Shown here in pieces: positions 1 through 10,929 of a stretch of 64,000 nucleotides of DNA. The DNA is from Xylaria sp. FL1777 (taxonomy: Eukaryota; Ascomycota; Sordariomycetes; Xylariales; Xylariaceae), in contig MU400507.1 in NCBI GenBank assembly GCA_022578965.1, forward strand, positions 806,001-870,000, given 5' to 3'. Position 1 is the stretch's first letter, and each line of letters opens with the position of its first letter. The position numbers and the translations under genes were made by a program. The notes under the pieces were generated by a model that was given only the letters and a program-made list of their open reading frames with translations, had not been told where the DNA came from and made no database searches.

Positions 1-2
1 GT

Positions 3-242
3 AAGACGAATGCATATGGAGCCATCCGCATGGAGCGAGATTTCAACGGGATCATTAGCACAGTGGCGAAAGGCAACTATAGCGTGAGGGAATTATTCAA
101 TAGAGTTACACAGATCCTCATGGTCGCCAATATGGAAGACGATGAGTGGGAAGAATTGGTAGATACGGGCGACGATGGCGGTATTGAATGGGTCCTTAGC
201 CAAGAGGAAAGACGTAGAGCGCGAAATCTAGTTCGGGAGTGA
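3..242 (+). CDS. COG4: Conserved oligomeric Golgi complex subunit 4, C-terminal end (partial)
   Basis: The frame is open from the first bases of the window to a stop at 240-242, so this is the 3' end of a gene that starts outside. About 79 residues are visible. They fit the C-terminus of COG4: an [ML]-x-R-D helix, a segment of the form S-V-R-E-L-F-N-R-V-T-Q matching the family's 'T-I-R-D-K-F-A-R-L-S-Q', then N-M-E and a closing W-V-L-S-x-E-E-R-R-R-A-R that parallels W-R-L-T-P-x-E-V-R in animal COG4. In the family this subunit belongs to the COG tether, which holds retrograde vesicles at the Golgi. The assignment rests on this short similarity remembered from the family, not on an alignment. 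Confidence 0.7.
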   Translation, partial: KTNAYGAIRMERDFNGIISTVAKGNYSVRELFNRVTQILMVANMEDDEWEELVDTGDDGGIEWVLSQEERRRARNLVRE

Positions 243-649
243 AGGCATTAGCATATAGAAATAGCGTGAACATTAAGATCTACGAGTCTAGACACGAATT
301 TATATCCGAGAGAAGATTTGACACTGGACTCTTCTGCCTCGCTATTAATGTAGTTCTATGTAGTACCTAATTCGAAGCCTCTGGCCTTAGATATATTATG
401 CATAAGAACCCGCAAAGCTGAAGTACGCGCTCATGTATGTATCCGATATATTCATTTAAACACATGCAGTCTGTCCATCGCATCAACTACACACCTAGGT
501 ACCCCGGTAGCTTTCTTTCTGCGGACTAAGGTCTTTATTCCTTTGCTTCCCTACCCGAGCTGTCCTATCCACTTACATCAAGCAAGCTCGTCAATCACGG
601 CATAGGTACCTCTAACCATACTCACCGTCGACCACAAGCTGTATCAGTC
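243..649. other. Intergenic, promoter side of the THOC7-like gene
   Basis: No coding frame is convincing. The last 150 bases before the next ATG are pyrimidine-rich (CTTTCTTTCTG near 510, further CT tracts to 560), as is usual for fungal core promoters and leaders. Two copies of a TAGGTA-type motif lie at about 491-505 and 604-610. Confidence 0.5.
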
Positions 650-1783
650 ATGGCAACCTCACACTTTGGTCTCCTCGATGAGCGTGAAGAAACAGAGCTA
701 CACAAGACACGACTATTAGCAGTCGAAGAGCGACCCTTCAAACGCCTGACCAAGCGCCTCGTCGCTCCGGACAGCTTCACCAATCCAAGCAAGAAACTAC
801 CGACACCGCCTCCGGACAGCAGCCACAACGATGCCGCAGATGCAACTTCTACAGCCTCGCCGTCAAATGTCGACATTGTAGCCCTGAAGGAAGACATCAC
901 ACTCGACTTCGCCGCCTTCGACTCAGCCATTGCTCGCCTGCAGTTTCTCGCGACTGCCAACGCGGCGGAGCGCGAACATTATGCCTCTACACGGCTACGC
1001 ATCCTCAACACCATGGAGTCAGTGCGAGAGGGGAACGGGCAGCTGCGCGTGCGTCTAGACGAGGCGCGGGCGACGCTCGCCCAGCGCCGGAAGTTCGACG
1101 AGCTCGCCGACAAGATCACCAGCAACCGCATGCTGCGGACGCGGGCAGAGCAACACGTCAACCTGGCGAAACTAGCTGAGGAGTGCGAGGAGCTGCGCCG
1201 CGAGAGCGAGGCATACGGGGATACGTGGCGTGAGCGCAGGGCGCAATTCGAGCGGCTTGTCGACGAGGGACGGAGGCTGCGTGCCTTGATTCGCGACGAG
1301 AAGGAGGAGGTGGAGAGACGCGAGGGCATGGATTCCGATGCTGAGGACGGAGAGGCCGCGCCTACTCCCGGCAAGGGCATTACGAGTGGGAATGCGACGC
1401 CACATCCGGAGAACAGCACCACCCTATCGAGTAAAGGGGATGCGGGTAACGCGACGCCCAGGCCGGGCAGTAGCAGAGACGAGCGGACGCCTAGACCTGA
1501 TAGTCCTGGTGCGGCGGCTGTGGGCGGTGAAAAGTCCAGGCTGGATGTCAGTGGGACTTTCTCGAGATCTGGAAGCTTGGCTCCTAGTGTGACGGCTGGA
1601 AGTCAGCAGCATGAGGATAAAGGACAGGAGAACGGCGAGGACGTTGAGATGGGCGAATCAGCGACACAGCAGCGGCAGAGTCAGGACGGCGATACGCCGA
1701 TGGCTGAGGAGTCACAGAACACACTACAGATCACGGTTGATGCCCCGGCAAGCGGCGGCGAAGACAAGATGGACACGACCTGA
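650..1783 (+). CDS. THOC7: THO complex subunit 7-like protein
   Basis: Single-exon gene, 377 residues. The N-terminus (H-F-G-L-L-D-E-R-E-E, then R-P-F-K-R-L-T-K-R-L) is the pattern seen in fungal THOC7/Mft1-family proteins. It is followed by a long charged helical region (about residues 85-230) suited to a coiled coil, with many E, R and L and few helix breakers. The last 150 residues are low-complexity, rich in S, T, G, P, D and E, with several G-N-A-T-P-like repeats, and look disordered. In the family the protein is part of THO/TREX, which couples transcription elongation to mRNP packaging and nuclear export. The start is the first ATG after a CT-rich leader. The stop lies 418 bases from the convergent tubulin chaperone gene. 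Confidence 0.75.
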   Translation: MATSHFGLLDEREETELHKTRLLAVEERPFKRLTKRLVAPDSFTNPSKKLPTPPPDSSHNDAADATSTASPSNVDIVALKEDITLDFAAFDSAIARLQFLATANAAEREHYASTRLRILNTMESVREGNGQLRVRLDEARATLAQRRKFDELADKITSNRMLRTRAEQHVNLAKLAEECEELRRESEAYGDTWRERRAQFERLVDEGRRLRALIRDEKEEVERREGMDSDAEDGEAAPTPGKGITSGNATPHPENSTTLSSKGDAGNATPRPGSSRDERTPRPDSPGAAAVGGEKSRLDVSGTFSRSGSLAPSVTAGSQQHEDKGQENGEDVEMGESATQQRQSQDGDTPMAEESQNTLQITVDAPASGGEDKMDTT

Positions 1784-2201
1784 AGTTCTTTGACGGCACT
1801 ATTCTTGTTGGATGTACGATAAAACATTATACCCCGTAGCTCTAGTGCAGAGCTACAATTAGAGTTCGCTTATGAGACTTTAAGAGTGGTCATCTAATTC
1901 CTTTCGTGTAATCGCATTGTTTTGTGTGGTATCATTCATCATGGTTTGGGTGCCCTTCCTTGGGTGCCTCTAATGCTCGTTCCACACCGTTTCTGGTATC
2001 ATGTACTACAGTACAACTAGCTGACCCAGAATATCCATGCCGTCTTGTTCGGGCACCCCGAGCTTCCAGTCGGCAGACTTGATCCCACCAGAACGCCCGC
2101 CAGAAACAAAGGCGGCCTAGTCCAGCCTCATCCTCTTAAACTACAGCCGTATAGCCTTCATATGTGCATATTTCCTCTCCATCTACAAAGCCTCGCGTAC
2201 T
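1784..2201. other. Intergenic between convergent stops
   Basis: Shared 3' flank of the THOC7-like gene (+) and the TBCA gene (-). AT-rich stretches such as the one near 1815-1860 could carry polyadenylation signals for the + gene. No gene seen. Confidence 0.45.
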
Positions 2202-2739
2202 TCACGCCACGGGGGGTTCGAGGTCGCGTCCCAGCTTCAATGCCTCGTTCGCCTTGGTGATTTCGTCTGCGGCCGCGCCCTCGCTCTCCGCGGTCGCTAT
2301 CCGCTCCTCAAGCCGCTGCATCGCCTCCACGATACGCTCGCGCAGCGGCACGAAGACGGCGCGGGTCTCTTCTACGGCTTTTTGCTAGTGCCACCATGAC
2401 TGTTAGCTAGATTACAAACGTAGCCGACGAAAGCTACACCGAGGAGGGACAAGCTGGGTGTATTGATATGACAGTACAGTTCATATATATACACATATAT
2501 GCAAGGGTATGCAGGGGCAATGTTGAATTGAGTAAGGACAGGGAGAAGGGGGAACAAACCTCTTGCTTTAGTATGAATGCTGCGTTTCCGTCTGCGGATT
2601 CTGACGATGCCTTCAGGTCTGCCTCGATCTTCTTCACGCGCTCCAATTGCTGCACTAGTTCCTTGCGGTAGGAGCTGTCTTCTTTCACGAGGCGCTGGAC
2701 CGATTGGGTCGCGATGACTAGAGGTGATGGGGCCGGCAT
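2202..2739 (-). CDS. TBCA: Tubulin-folding cofactor A (Rbl2-like)
   Basis: Two exons on the minus strand, complement(join(2202..2384,2560..2739)), 120 residues. The intron of 175 bases has donor GTTTGT, a CTAAC branch-like element and acceptor CTAG, and falls in phase 0 after K-Q-E. The protein is all helical: P-L-x-I-x-T-x-S-V-Q-R-L-V-K-E at the N-terminus, then E-L-V-Q-Q-L-E-R-V, and in exon 2 E-E-T-R-A-V-F-V-P-L-R and R-L-E-E-R-I. These are hallmarks of TBCA/Rbl2, which captures beta-tubulin during folding in the cytosol. Length fits the family (about 105-125). It is transcribed divergently from COX17, with about 450 bases between the starts. Confidence 0.85.
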
Positions 2740-3192
2740 TTTGTCTTCTTCTGTGCCTGTGAATCTGCTGGCCTTTCGTGTATCTGCAGGTAGTGCGGAT
2801 GGAGTCTACCTAGGTATGTAAGTTGTCTTTGAAGCTTTTATAGAGCTGAAGAATAGAGCTGCCTAGAGCTATCTACTTCCTAGTCTGGATTATTGAGTAG
2901 GCATCGATGCTCCACGCTTAGACTTATTTACCCAAAGTAGAAGTATGTTTTGGTGGGGTTGGCGGGGTTTACATATATAAAAAATACTTAGATGAATTAT
3001 GCAAAGTTATGCAAAGTTATGCAATAAAGGCTTATGAGAGCTTCCGATATATAGTTTAATGAGTTCTTATCAGATCTCTTATCGGAGCTCTCATTACAAA
3101 TCGACTTTATGTGAATCTCAAGACCAAGATTGCGCCATAGGATACTAGTCTCTCTAAACTTTCTCAACAACCTCCTGCTTGTTAAAATCACC
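2740..3192. promoter_or_regulatory. Divergent promoter region TBCA / COX17
   Basis: Start codons at 2739 (-) and 3193 (+) face away from each other across 453 bases. There is a small tandem repeat of ATGCAAAGTT (about 2998-3020) and a TACCTAGGTA element near 2810-2818. Nothing else is recognisable. Confidence 0.45.
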
Positions 3193-3532
3193 ATGTCTTC
3201 GTCTATCTCTATGCGTATGGCTCTCTGTCCGATATTCTGTCGCCTCGCTAACAGTTGTAGCTTCAATTGTGCCCAAGGCTGAGTCCGCCGTCCCCGTCGG
3301 AGGCGCAACCCCAGCAGCCTCCAAGCCCAAGGTTTGGATCCCAACAACTTAACGACTATTTGAGTCAATTGTTGACGTATTCCCTTTTTAGCCCTGCTGT
3401 GTGTGCAAAGACGAAAAAGCGCTGCGAGACGACTGCATGCTGTTCTCTAAGTCGGCTGATCCTACGAGCGATTGCAAACCCATCATCGATCAGTATAAAA
3501 CTTGCATGGCCGGTTTTGGCTTCCAAATCTAG
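3193..3532 (+). CDS. COX17: Cytochrome c oxidase copper chaperone Cox17
   Basis: Three exons, join(3193..3214,3261..3331,3392..3532), giving 77 residues. The introns are 46 bases (GTATGG...GCTAAC...TAG) and 60 bases (GTTTGG...TTTTTAG). The last exon starts P-C-C-V-C-K-D-E-K and carries two CX9C motifs (C-KDEKALRDD-C and C-KPIIDQYKT-C) plus the G-F-G-F-Q-I end typical of fungal Cox17. The CC pair is the copper-binding site. In the family the protein shuttles Cu(I) in the mitochondrial intermembrane space to Sco1 and Cox11 for cytochrome oxidase assembly, and the twin CX9C motifs are oxidised by the Mia40 route. The first exon is only 22 bases, so the exact N-terminus is the least certain part. 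Confidence 0.87.
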
Positions 3533-6500
3533 AATCGAGGATTGCCGAGCCAGAAAAGCCCCGACTCTATAACCGACCGACGTCTCCATGTATACCACCG
3601 ATTGCCGAGCGCTCCGGGGCGTTGATGAAATGTTGTACGATGGATGGATAGAAGGCTACTGTGGCCATTGACTGTATTGCATTGGGCGGCGTTCATTACA
3701 AGAGATTCACATACCCCTCTCCCTCTCCATAAGCATTGGAACCCTGCGTCTTTGCTATCGGGTCATAAAGAAGGAATCGGGAATTTCCAGTTGACTGTAA
3801 ATTAATCTGGGATGGGGTGCAATTGACTCATCTATCACAACCAACAAATGTAGCCTGTGATCCAGATCCAAGGGTGTTACGTGCAACGTGCGTATCTCGT
3901 TGGTACCGGGTTTCGTTAGCTACCTCCTCGTCGGTCAAGCTCAATCTAGTTCACGTGCTGAGAAATCGTGAGGAGACGGGCTATATCGTGACGCACGGGA
4001 AGGAACGTGATGAGCTTCCTAGACGAGTGGCATACGGTACAGTACGTCAGGGAATAGCTTGGGCGAGGACTCGGATTTGACATGGTGTCAAACCAACAGA
4101 GTCCGATATTAGGTACACAGCTCGATGCCAGCCACATAGTCATATGTGCATTATCGTGCTACAAATTACTGCTTCTCACATGTGACTCTAATCGTACGAA
4201 CGTGGTCTAGCCAACACCCACTGTGGCGGATTCGTTGTAGAGCATGGCGGGAAACGTGGCCGGGCTCAAGTATCGTGGCCTAGTCCTCGTCATGCTTGCG
4301 CTACTGTATGTACCGGTAGTATACTAGGTACTAACGAGATTCACAGGACCTAGACTAGTGTATGCGTAGGTACAGAAAAATAGGTACTCCAGATCATGTT
4401 CCCACGATCAGCCCTGCGAGCTAGCTATTCTGCCGCTTTTAGGCTAAATGCAACAGCAGGGGGTACGCATGCAAGTATTGGGAATGGTATAAAGTACCAT
4501 TGTCAACGATGCCACAGAGAATACAGAACATCATTTGGTAGTCCTCATGATTGATTCATGACAAAGAGAAATTCGAACAATCTTGTCGAGACCCCCCTAC
4601 CTGGACGATCTCGACGACATTGAAGAATTGATATGAACTACGTGTATACCAGCCACCCCTTATGGGCAGTTCTTACTATTTCTTTACCGAAGCCAAGGTA
4701 TCGCATGCGGTGTACTGTAGCTACGTAATACTAGTTCGGCATTAAGTGAGAGGATACCGGTAGTGTACTTACACTGCAGGAGAGGGTCGAGGCGGAGAAA
4801 CCCGTTGACCTTGTGTGTGAAGCACTAACCCAGTCTAGATGGTTCGTGATGAACGACTTGCTGGGTAGGTGTACCAGAGACAGGGGTGGTGGGCTTACAT
4901 TTACGCTAAACTATAATATCTATTATACTAGAATTCAACCCTGAGCAGCCTCAAGAGATTAACGTATCGTATATGTGGAGAACTAATTGAAAGTTCTGCG
5001 GCCTTGTGAGTTTCTACACGCGCGATGCCTTCGACATAAAGTAGTTGATTTTCATAGTCAAGTTAATAGACTATCAAGCACACTAGGACTGCTTCGATCA
5101 GCCACCCGTGATAAGCTCAAGCCACCAGCCTTTTCCCCTCCCCTGCTTGGCGAAGGCCCGGCAGATCGGGACGTAACTCCGCCAGAGACGACACTCGTAG
5201 TCAGCGAGTCCGATTTACTTGCTCCGGTCACGCATGGCCATTCTTGCTGAGAATTCTTTGTTGTGGGAACATAGCGTAGTGAGAATCAGGGCGTCTCCGG
5301 TTTCTCACATGTCGTTTCTCACCATCTGTAAACAGGCCACACCACGGAAACTATCTTCTGTTGATATATTATGCTCCATCGCGACAAGCAAAGAAAGCAT
5401 GCCAGCCGTTCAGAATCTAGAGTTCCTGTTTGACCAATTCCCAGAGAGCATCCGGACCAATGGAAAGGCGTAAACGTTTGGCGTCTAATGCGAATACCTG
5501 TACACCACGCAACAAACCAAGGCATATGGACTATCTAATATCTAGATTAGTAGTGTAGACAGGTAATTCAAGCGCTAACACAAATACGATTTGCCAAGAG
5601 GAGATTTCCATTTCCAACACTGCGGTGTAACCCTGTCCGGCCGTGCCAGACAGGCACGAATATTAATCGACAACGAGCTAACAACACCACTCTTTTTCTG
5701 GCACGGAAGTATGACCCCTGCTCCTAGCAGAAGCCTTGTTCGTTGTGCGGTGTGGGAGGAGTCAATCCTACTCGGACATGTATAGTTTCTTACATTCAGC
5801 TGATGTCGAGTAGCTAACAATACCTATTCTAAGACATATTCAAGATTATGGTACCGCCTCGCCGGGAAACGATTAGAGTAGTTAAGCGAAACGACACGTA
5901 CGAGCATAAAGTTGGTTAGCTAACATGCGGCACGGGATGCCACCCTCGAATAGTATGATGCAGAAGAGTCGTGATGGGACGATAACCCTCCAATGAAGAC
6001 ATGGCGTCGGTAGCATTTCCTTACCTTCTGTGTCGAGACTGCGTTCATCTCTCGGCCTGGAAGCAATGCTCCATCAATCGGTGTTACTAAGAAGTATTTC
6101 TCCGCAGTCCAGTCAAATACCCTTCAAAGAGCTCTCAAATAGGCCATTTAACAAGCTGTTCTCACGAGATAGACGACCGGCAGTCTCCAGGTCGCCACAA
6201 ATTGAAGTGCCTACTAAGCATTAAGACCCGAATTATATCCCGCCGTGGGCTCATGCTCGGAACTATAGGTTAATACTCAATATCGCCGTTAACTCGAAGT
6301 AAAATTCGTGATATGCGTAATAGCTATGAAATTGCTCCGGAGAAGGGCAGAATACAGGACCCAGCGCCACATATCTCCCAGATCTCGCGGGTCGTTTAGA
6401 AAGGATTTCGGGAACGCTGCCGAAGTAGTTCGCTACTCACAGCAAGCGACAGAATTATCAGTAAGCGTATCTGTCTACCCTTGCTCCAATTTTGACCATG

Positions 6501-7047
6501 TTAGCAAGTAGTGTCTAGTCTAGTTGAGTGAAACCTAGTTTAGGTATGGCTCGAAATTATTGAACAATTATGTGAGTCCTTTTGTATAGAGACTGCTCCT
6601 AACAGACTAACATCCCCTGCTATCTTGCCCCAATGGCAGGTCTGGGGGTTCCAAGCAAGGCCCCGGATGGGGTAGGATGGGGTAGGTATGCCAAACCCCA
6701 TGGTGTACCCCGTTCAAGAGCCCCAAGTAGGATACTCTCATGAGGGGCGGGCCATGAGACTGTGAGAAACGAGGGATTCCCTTCCGGACCGGTCGCCCGT
6801 CTCTGAGACGCGTGATTCTAAGCTGGGTATGCCTTTGTATATATCTTCTAACGGGCCCATCACAAATGCCCCGACTTATCCTCCCGTGAACCATCCTCTT
6901 CTCTCACCTAACTATATTTCCCGTCAGCTGGGAGACTGAGAGCCCTCTCTGTTCTATTCTTAAACCCAGAGCCTATTGGAGCTTGTACTCTTGGGTTTCC
7001 TTCTTGATACAGACACTTAGATAGATCCGAGCTGTGCTACAGTCAAT
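3533..7047. other. Gene-free interval of 3.5 kb
   Basis: All frames are broken by frequent stops and no ORF here shows family features, signal peptide or plausible splicing into a longer frame. TAGGTA-type motifs occur near 4109, 4325, 4368 and 4381. The distal end (about 6600-7047) is the promoter of the sugar transporter and includes a G-rich tandem at 6664-6687. It may be an old, heavily mutated repeat, but no transposon terminus or coding relic was recognised. Confidence 0.4.
6642..6666. promoter_or_regulatory. Candidate CreA (carbon repressor) site pair
   Basis: CTGGGG at 6642-6647 and CCCCGG at 6661-6666 (CCGGGG on the other strand) both match the SYGGRG core bound by the fungal repressor CreA/CRE1. 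Paired, closely spaced sites are the arrangement usually needed. They sit about 380-400 bases before the ATG of a sugar transporter. The core is short and frequent by chance, so this is only suggestive. Confidence 0.3.
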
Positions 7048-8842
7048 ATGGTTCTCGCTCTGGCGAGTGGTACTCCTAAGAAGGAGGCTGCCGCTTATGC
7101 TGCGGATGAAGCCCCAGCTTTCGAGAAGGTTAGCTGGTACAAGGAGCCTGGGCTGCGGAAGCTATACTTCTTTGCCTTTGTTCTCTGCATTGCGTCTGCT
7201 ACGACTGGATACGATGGGTACACTCCATTCTCCTTTCTCGATGTTAATTGTAGAGAGTAACTAACTCGTCCTAGATCGTTCTTGAACGCTGTGCAGGTCT
7301 TCCCGCAATGGGAAGACTACTTTGGCCACCCCGAGGGCTCTCAGTTAGGTCTCCTTGTCGCATTATATCAGATTGGTAGCGTGGTCTCCATTCCTATCGC
7401 GTAAGCTCGAGGCCCATGAACAATAGAATCACTAGTTTCTGACTTTTGATAGGCCTATCTTTTGCGACAACTTTGGCCGCAAGGTACCCATAATAATCGG
7501 CTGCGTGATCATGATCGCCGGAGCTATTCTTCAGACAACAGCAAACTCGATTGGTGCCTTCATGGGCGGTCGTGTATTGATGGGCTTCGGAAACAGTCTT
7601 GCCCAGATCGCTTCTCCCATGTTGCTTACAGAACTCGCCCATCCGCAACATCGTGGTCGTCTCACAGCCGTATACAACTGCCTGTGGAACGCTGGAGCTA
7701 TTAGTAAGTGATCTTGAAAGATTATTACCTGAGAAAGACGGTTCTAACGGTCGAATAGTCGTCTCCGCTCTATCACTGGGTACCAACTACATCGATTCCA
7801 GCTGGTCATGGCGAATTCCCGCCCTCGGACAGGGCATCCCTTCCGTTGTTCAGATCATCTTCATCTGGTGGATTCCAGAGTCCCCTCGATACCTCATGGC
7901 GAAAGACAAGCACGAGAAAGCGCTCGATATCTTGGCCCGCTACCATGGCAACGGCAATGCCAACGATGCAACCGTGCAATTCGAATACCGCGAGATTAAG
8001 GAGACGATTAAGATGGAGATGGAGGCAAAGTCAAACAGCACGTACCTTGACTTCTTCAAAACTAAGGGCAACCGTTACAGACTGGTCGTTCTGCTTTCTC
8101 TGGGTCTCTTCTCGCAGTGGTCTGGCAATGCTATTATTTCTAATTATTCCAACGTGCTCTATTCACAGGCAGGAATCACGAGCTCGACCCAGAAATTCGG
8201 TGTAAGCCTGTGTTCCATCTCACCTACAGGACGTTTTATTGACATTATTCCCAGCTACAAACTGGTTCCACCGCTCTCTCCCTCATCGTGTCCATCACGA
8301 TGGCCACTCTTATCGACAAGTTCGGCCGCCGACCCCTGTTCCTGACGGCCACTAGCGGCATGTTCGTTGTCTTCATCTTCTGGACATTGACATCAGGACT
8401 GTACGGCGAGCACAGGTCGCCGGGATCCGACAAGGCGCTCATCGTCTTCATCTGGTTCTTCCAGATCTTCTACTCGATCGCGTGGTCAGGGCTGCTGGTG
8501 GGCTACGCTATCGAAATCCTCCCGTACAAGCTACGCGCTAAAGGTCTCATGATCCTCAACATCACGATCCAGATCGCACTGCTGCTCAACGAGTACGCCA
8601 ACCCGGTCGCCTTCTCGGCTTTCGGCCTCGACCACTCCTGGAAGCTGTACATCATCTACACGTTCTGGATCGGCCTCGAACTCACCTTCGTTTACTTCAT
8701 GTACGTCGAGACCAAGGGCCCGACGCTCGAAGAGCTCGCCAAGGTCATCGATGGCGACGACGCAAAGGTTGCGCATCTTGATCTCGAGCAGGTTGAGAAG
8801 GACCTCGCGCGTGACAGCCACGAAGTTCACGAAAAGGCATAG
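7048..8842 (+). CDS. MFS sugar transporter
   Basis: Five exons, join(7048..7217,7275..7400,7453..7703,7759..8201,8255..8842), 525 residues; every intron is 51-57 bases with GT...AG ends and all joins keep frame. It is a sugar-porter member of the major facilitator superfamily with the expected marks: G-Y-D-G in the first membrane segment, D-N-F-G-R-K in loop 2-3, a T-E-L-x-H-P-Q-H-R-G-R motif after helix 4, P-E-S-P-R-Y-L before the central loop, D-K-F-G-R-R in loop 8-9 and V-E-T-K-G-P-T-L-E-E-L after helix 12. Length and twelve predicted membrane segments fit. Substrate cannot be read from sequence; it resembles the fungal lactose-permease/hexose type. The cytosolic tail is acidic. Possible CreA sites lie upstream. 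Confidence 0.88.
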
Positions 8843-9383
8843 AGTAGGATGCGAAAGTTGGGGGCGCATATTTCCCGGGTGTAGTTTGTTCTCATTGTAA
8901 TGAAACCCGCATTTTGCTGGCGTCACTTTCTGAGGGCGGTCAGGTCAGAGTATATATATAAATAGGTAAACCTTTTACGGCAGATGAGGTTTGGGATGCA
9001 AACATATAAGTAACTTGAACTCATGTGCGACGAAATTAATGAAAATAGTACATTTTAATGTGGTTTCTCAGCCGTGTTCTACTCATTGCTGGGTTAAATT
9101 ATTAGATAGGTCAATGTTGACCACAGCTAAAACTGCACTTTACCGCTCGGACCAGCAAAATTCAATTGCTTTTTAATTGCTTTTTTCTCTCCCCATATTG
9201 TATCCACTAGCTCAGCTGCACTCATTCTTATTATCAACATCGCACGAACTACACTACATCTTTACCACCTACCACATTTTCAGTGTGCTGAACCTACTCA
9301 AAACAGCCATTATATTGAATCATGCAGTAGCACTTTTGTATCCGCGTACTCGCCAAATCGTCTTATCCAACTCCGCCCGTGAG
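8843..9383. other. Intergenic
   Basis: 3' flank of the transporter, AT-rich (an AT repeat near 8950-8965), followed by the leader of a possible small membrane protein gene. No other feature seen. Confidence 0.4.
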
Positions 9384-9572
9384 ATGGAATCCTTCAGCTT
9401 GGCGGCCGAACATGCTGGCGCCATTCAACACACGCATGTCATCCGACTCGACGCATCGGCCATCGCCGCGGCACGTGAACTGCGGATTGCCATTACCATC
9501 ATCGTCGCCGGCTGGGTCGCTATCACCGGCCTGCGAACCTATTTCGGGCGTCCTATAGAGAGGAAGGGTTAA
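9384..9572 (+). CDS. Possible small single-pass membrane protein
   Basis: 62 residues from an ATG at 9384. The frame stays open upstream to 9177, but the base composition becomes more coding-like only from about 9380, and the upstream part is a string of hydrophobic codons without family features. The short form has a soluble N-terminal half (A-A-E-H-A-G, then D-A-S-A-I-A-A-A-R-E) and one hydrophobic segment of about 18 residues (A-I-T-I-I-V-A-G-W-V-A-I-T-G) near the C-terminus. I do not recognise a family. It could be a real small mitochondrial or ER membrane protein or a chance ORF. Confidence 0.35.
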   Translation: MESFSLAAEHAGAIQHTHVIRLDASAIAAARELRIAITIIVAGWVAITGLRTYFGRPIERKG

Positions 9573-10929
9573 GGCCGTTTCCTCACTATCCTTCATCGCG
9601 TACTGCGTACACTCGGCTTCAAATAAATCCTCGAGGTTACATCTAATATATCTTTCCCCATACTTCTTTTTGCACATAACACACCTATAAGGAGCATTAT
9701 AGACGGATAACAAGCGTTGCTTTTTGTTTGCTTCTGCGTCTTTCCAGGTGCAACGCTGCTTGGCCTGGGTCCTAATAAAACATCACTTGAACGCCAGCAG
9801 GACGCAGAGTAGGGGAAATAGAGGTTCGAGAATTCTCTACATTAGGATGATTCTTCTTCTAAAATGGTATTCTTGAATTGGTGGTTCACTGCACCTATAC
9901 AGTACACAGTAGTACATACTTCATACACAGATACCATTTGAGGCTTATTACCTATTCGGGAAACGCGACAAACCCGAAGACCCTTGGCAGCCGGACATTG
10001 CATCATCGGATTTTCTCCCTACCTAATTGAAATCCACTTTCTGCCTCTTCACTCCCGCTGCCTCCTGTTCTACTGCCTTACTCACGTGTGACCAACGAAT
10101 CCCAAGGCTACATTAGCCAATCACGCCGCCTGTAACAGAGTGAGTTATAGTGCACAGTACAATGCGTTTGTCTGGTCTTCAGAAAGAGGTGCTCTCCTTG
10201 TATAGGAGCTGCCTCCGAGAAAGCCGGAAGAAACCGAAGGTCCGTCTTCCAAGCTGTAATTATGTTACCAGACTTGCAAGTATAACTGAGGCTGACATAG
10301 CAACACATAGGCAGCACGTCCTCATTTTGAATCCTTTGTAAGGTACTTGAATAGTGCATAGTTTGATGTTCGTTAAAGATTGCGTATTGACAAACTCCCT
10401 AGGACTGAGTTTGATAAAAATATCAAGTTTGATAAAAGGGACTTCGCCGCCATTGAGTTTCTTCTTCGCAAGGGACGACGTCAACTCGAAGTTTACTCTG
10501 CACCTGGCATCAAAGACATTAGACTGTAAAATTATACCTGCTGTCTGTCGGTGCCTTCCACAGCGATGCGCATGCGTTGCCCATGACACACATCCATACC
10601 TTAAAAAGGTGCTCGGCCTGGAAAGTCAAGACGGTGATGTGGATGCCCATCTAGCTGTTTCATCTATGCCATGACTGTTGACGAGCCGCGCAACTACGAC
10701 TCAACACAATGAAACCAACTTGGGAAGGGGAAAGTATTCTCTTCAGAGAGCAGCCTAGATGCCTATCCTATTTCGGCATCGTCAAGCCCTGAAGTACAGC
10801 TTTCTTACAGCATAATTTTTTTTGGCTTCTTGGAACGCTTTTTTGGAATAGAGACGATGCCTACGCTCAATTTGCCTTAGAAGGGGAGTCCGCATCATCA
10901 ATCAAGATTCAACTACCCATCGCCACCCG
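9573..10929. other. Intergenic
   Basis: No supported gene. Weak short frames in both directions near 10108-10674 overlap each other and lack any family feature. The final 80 bases are the leader of the disordered-protein gene that follows. Confidence 0.4.

Noticed and set aside
622..1422. Antisense frames opposite THOC7
   Set aside because: Serine/arginine-rich shadows of a charged coiled-coil gene.
9177..9383. Upstream part of the small membrane-protein frame
   Set aside because: Low GC, hydrophobic but irregular; looks like 5' leader rather than coding.
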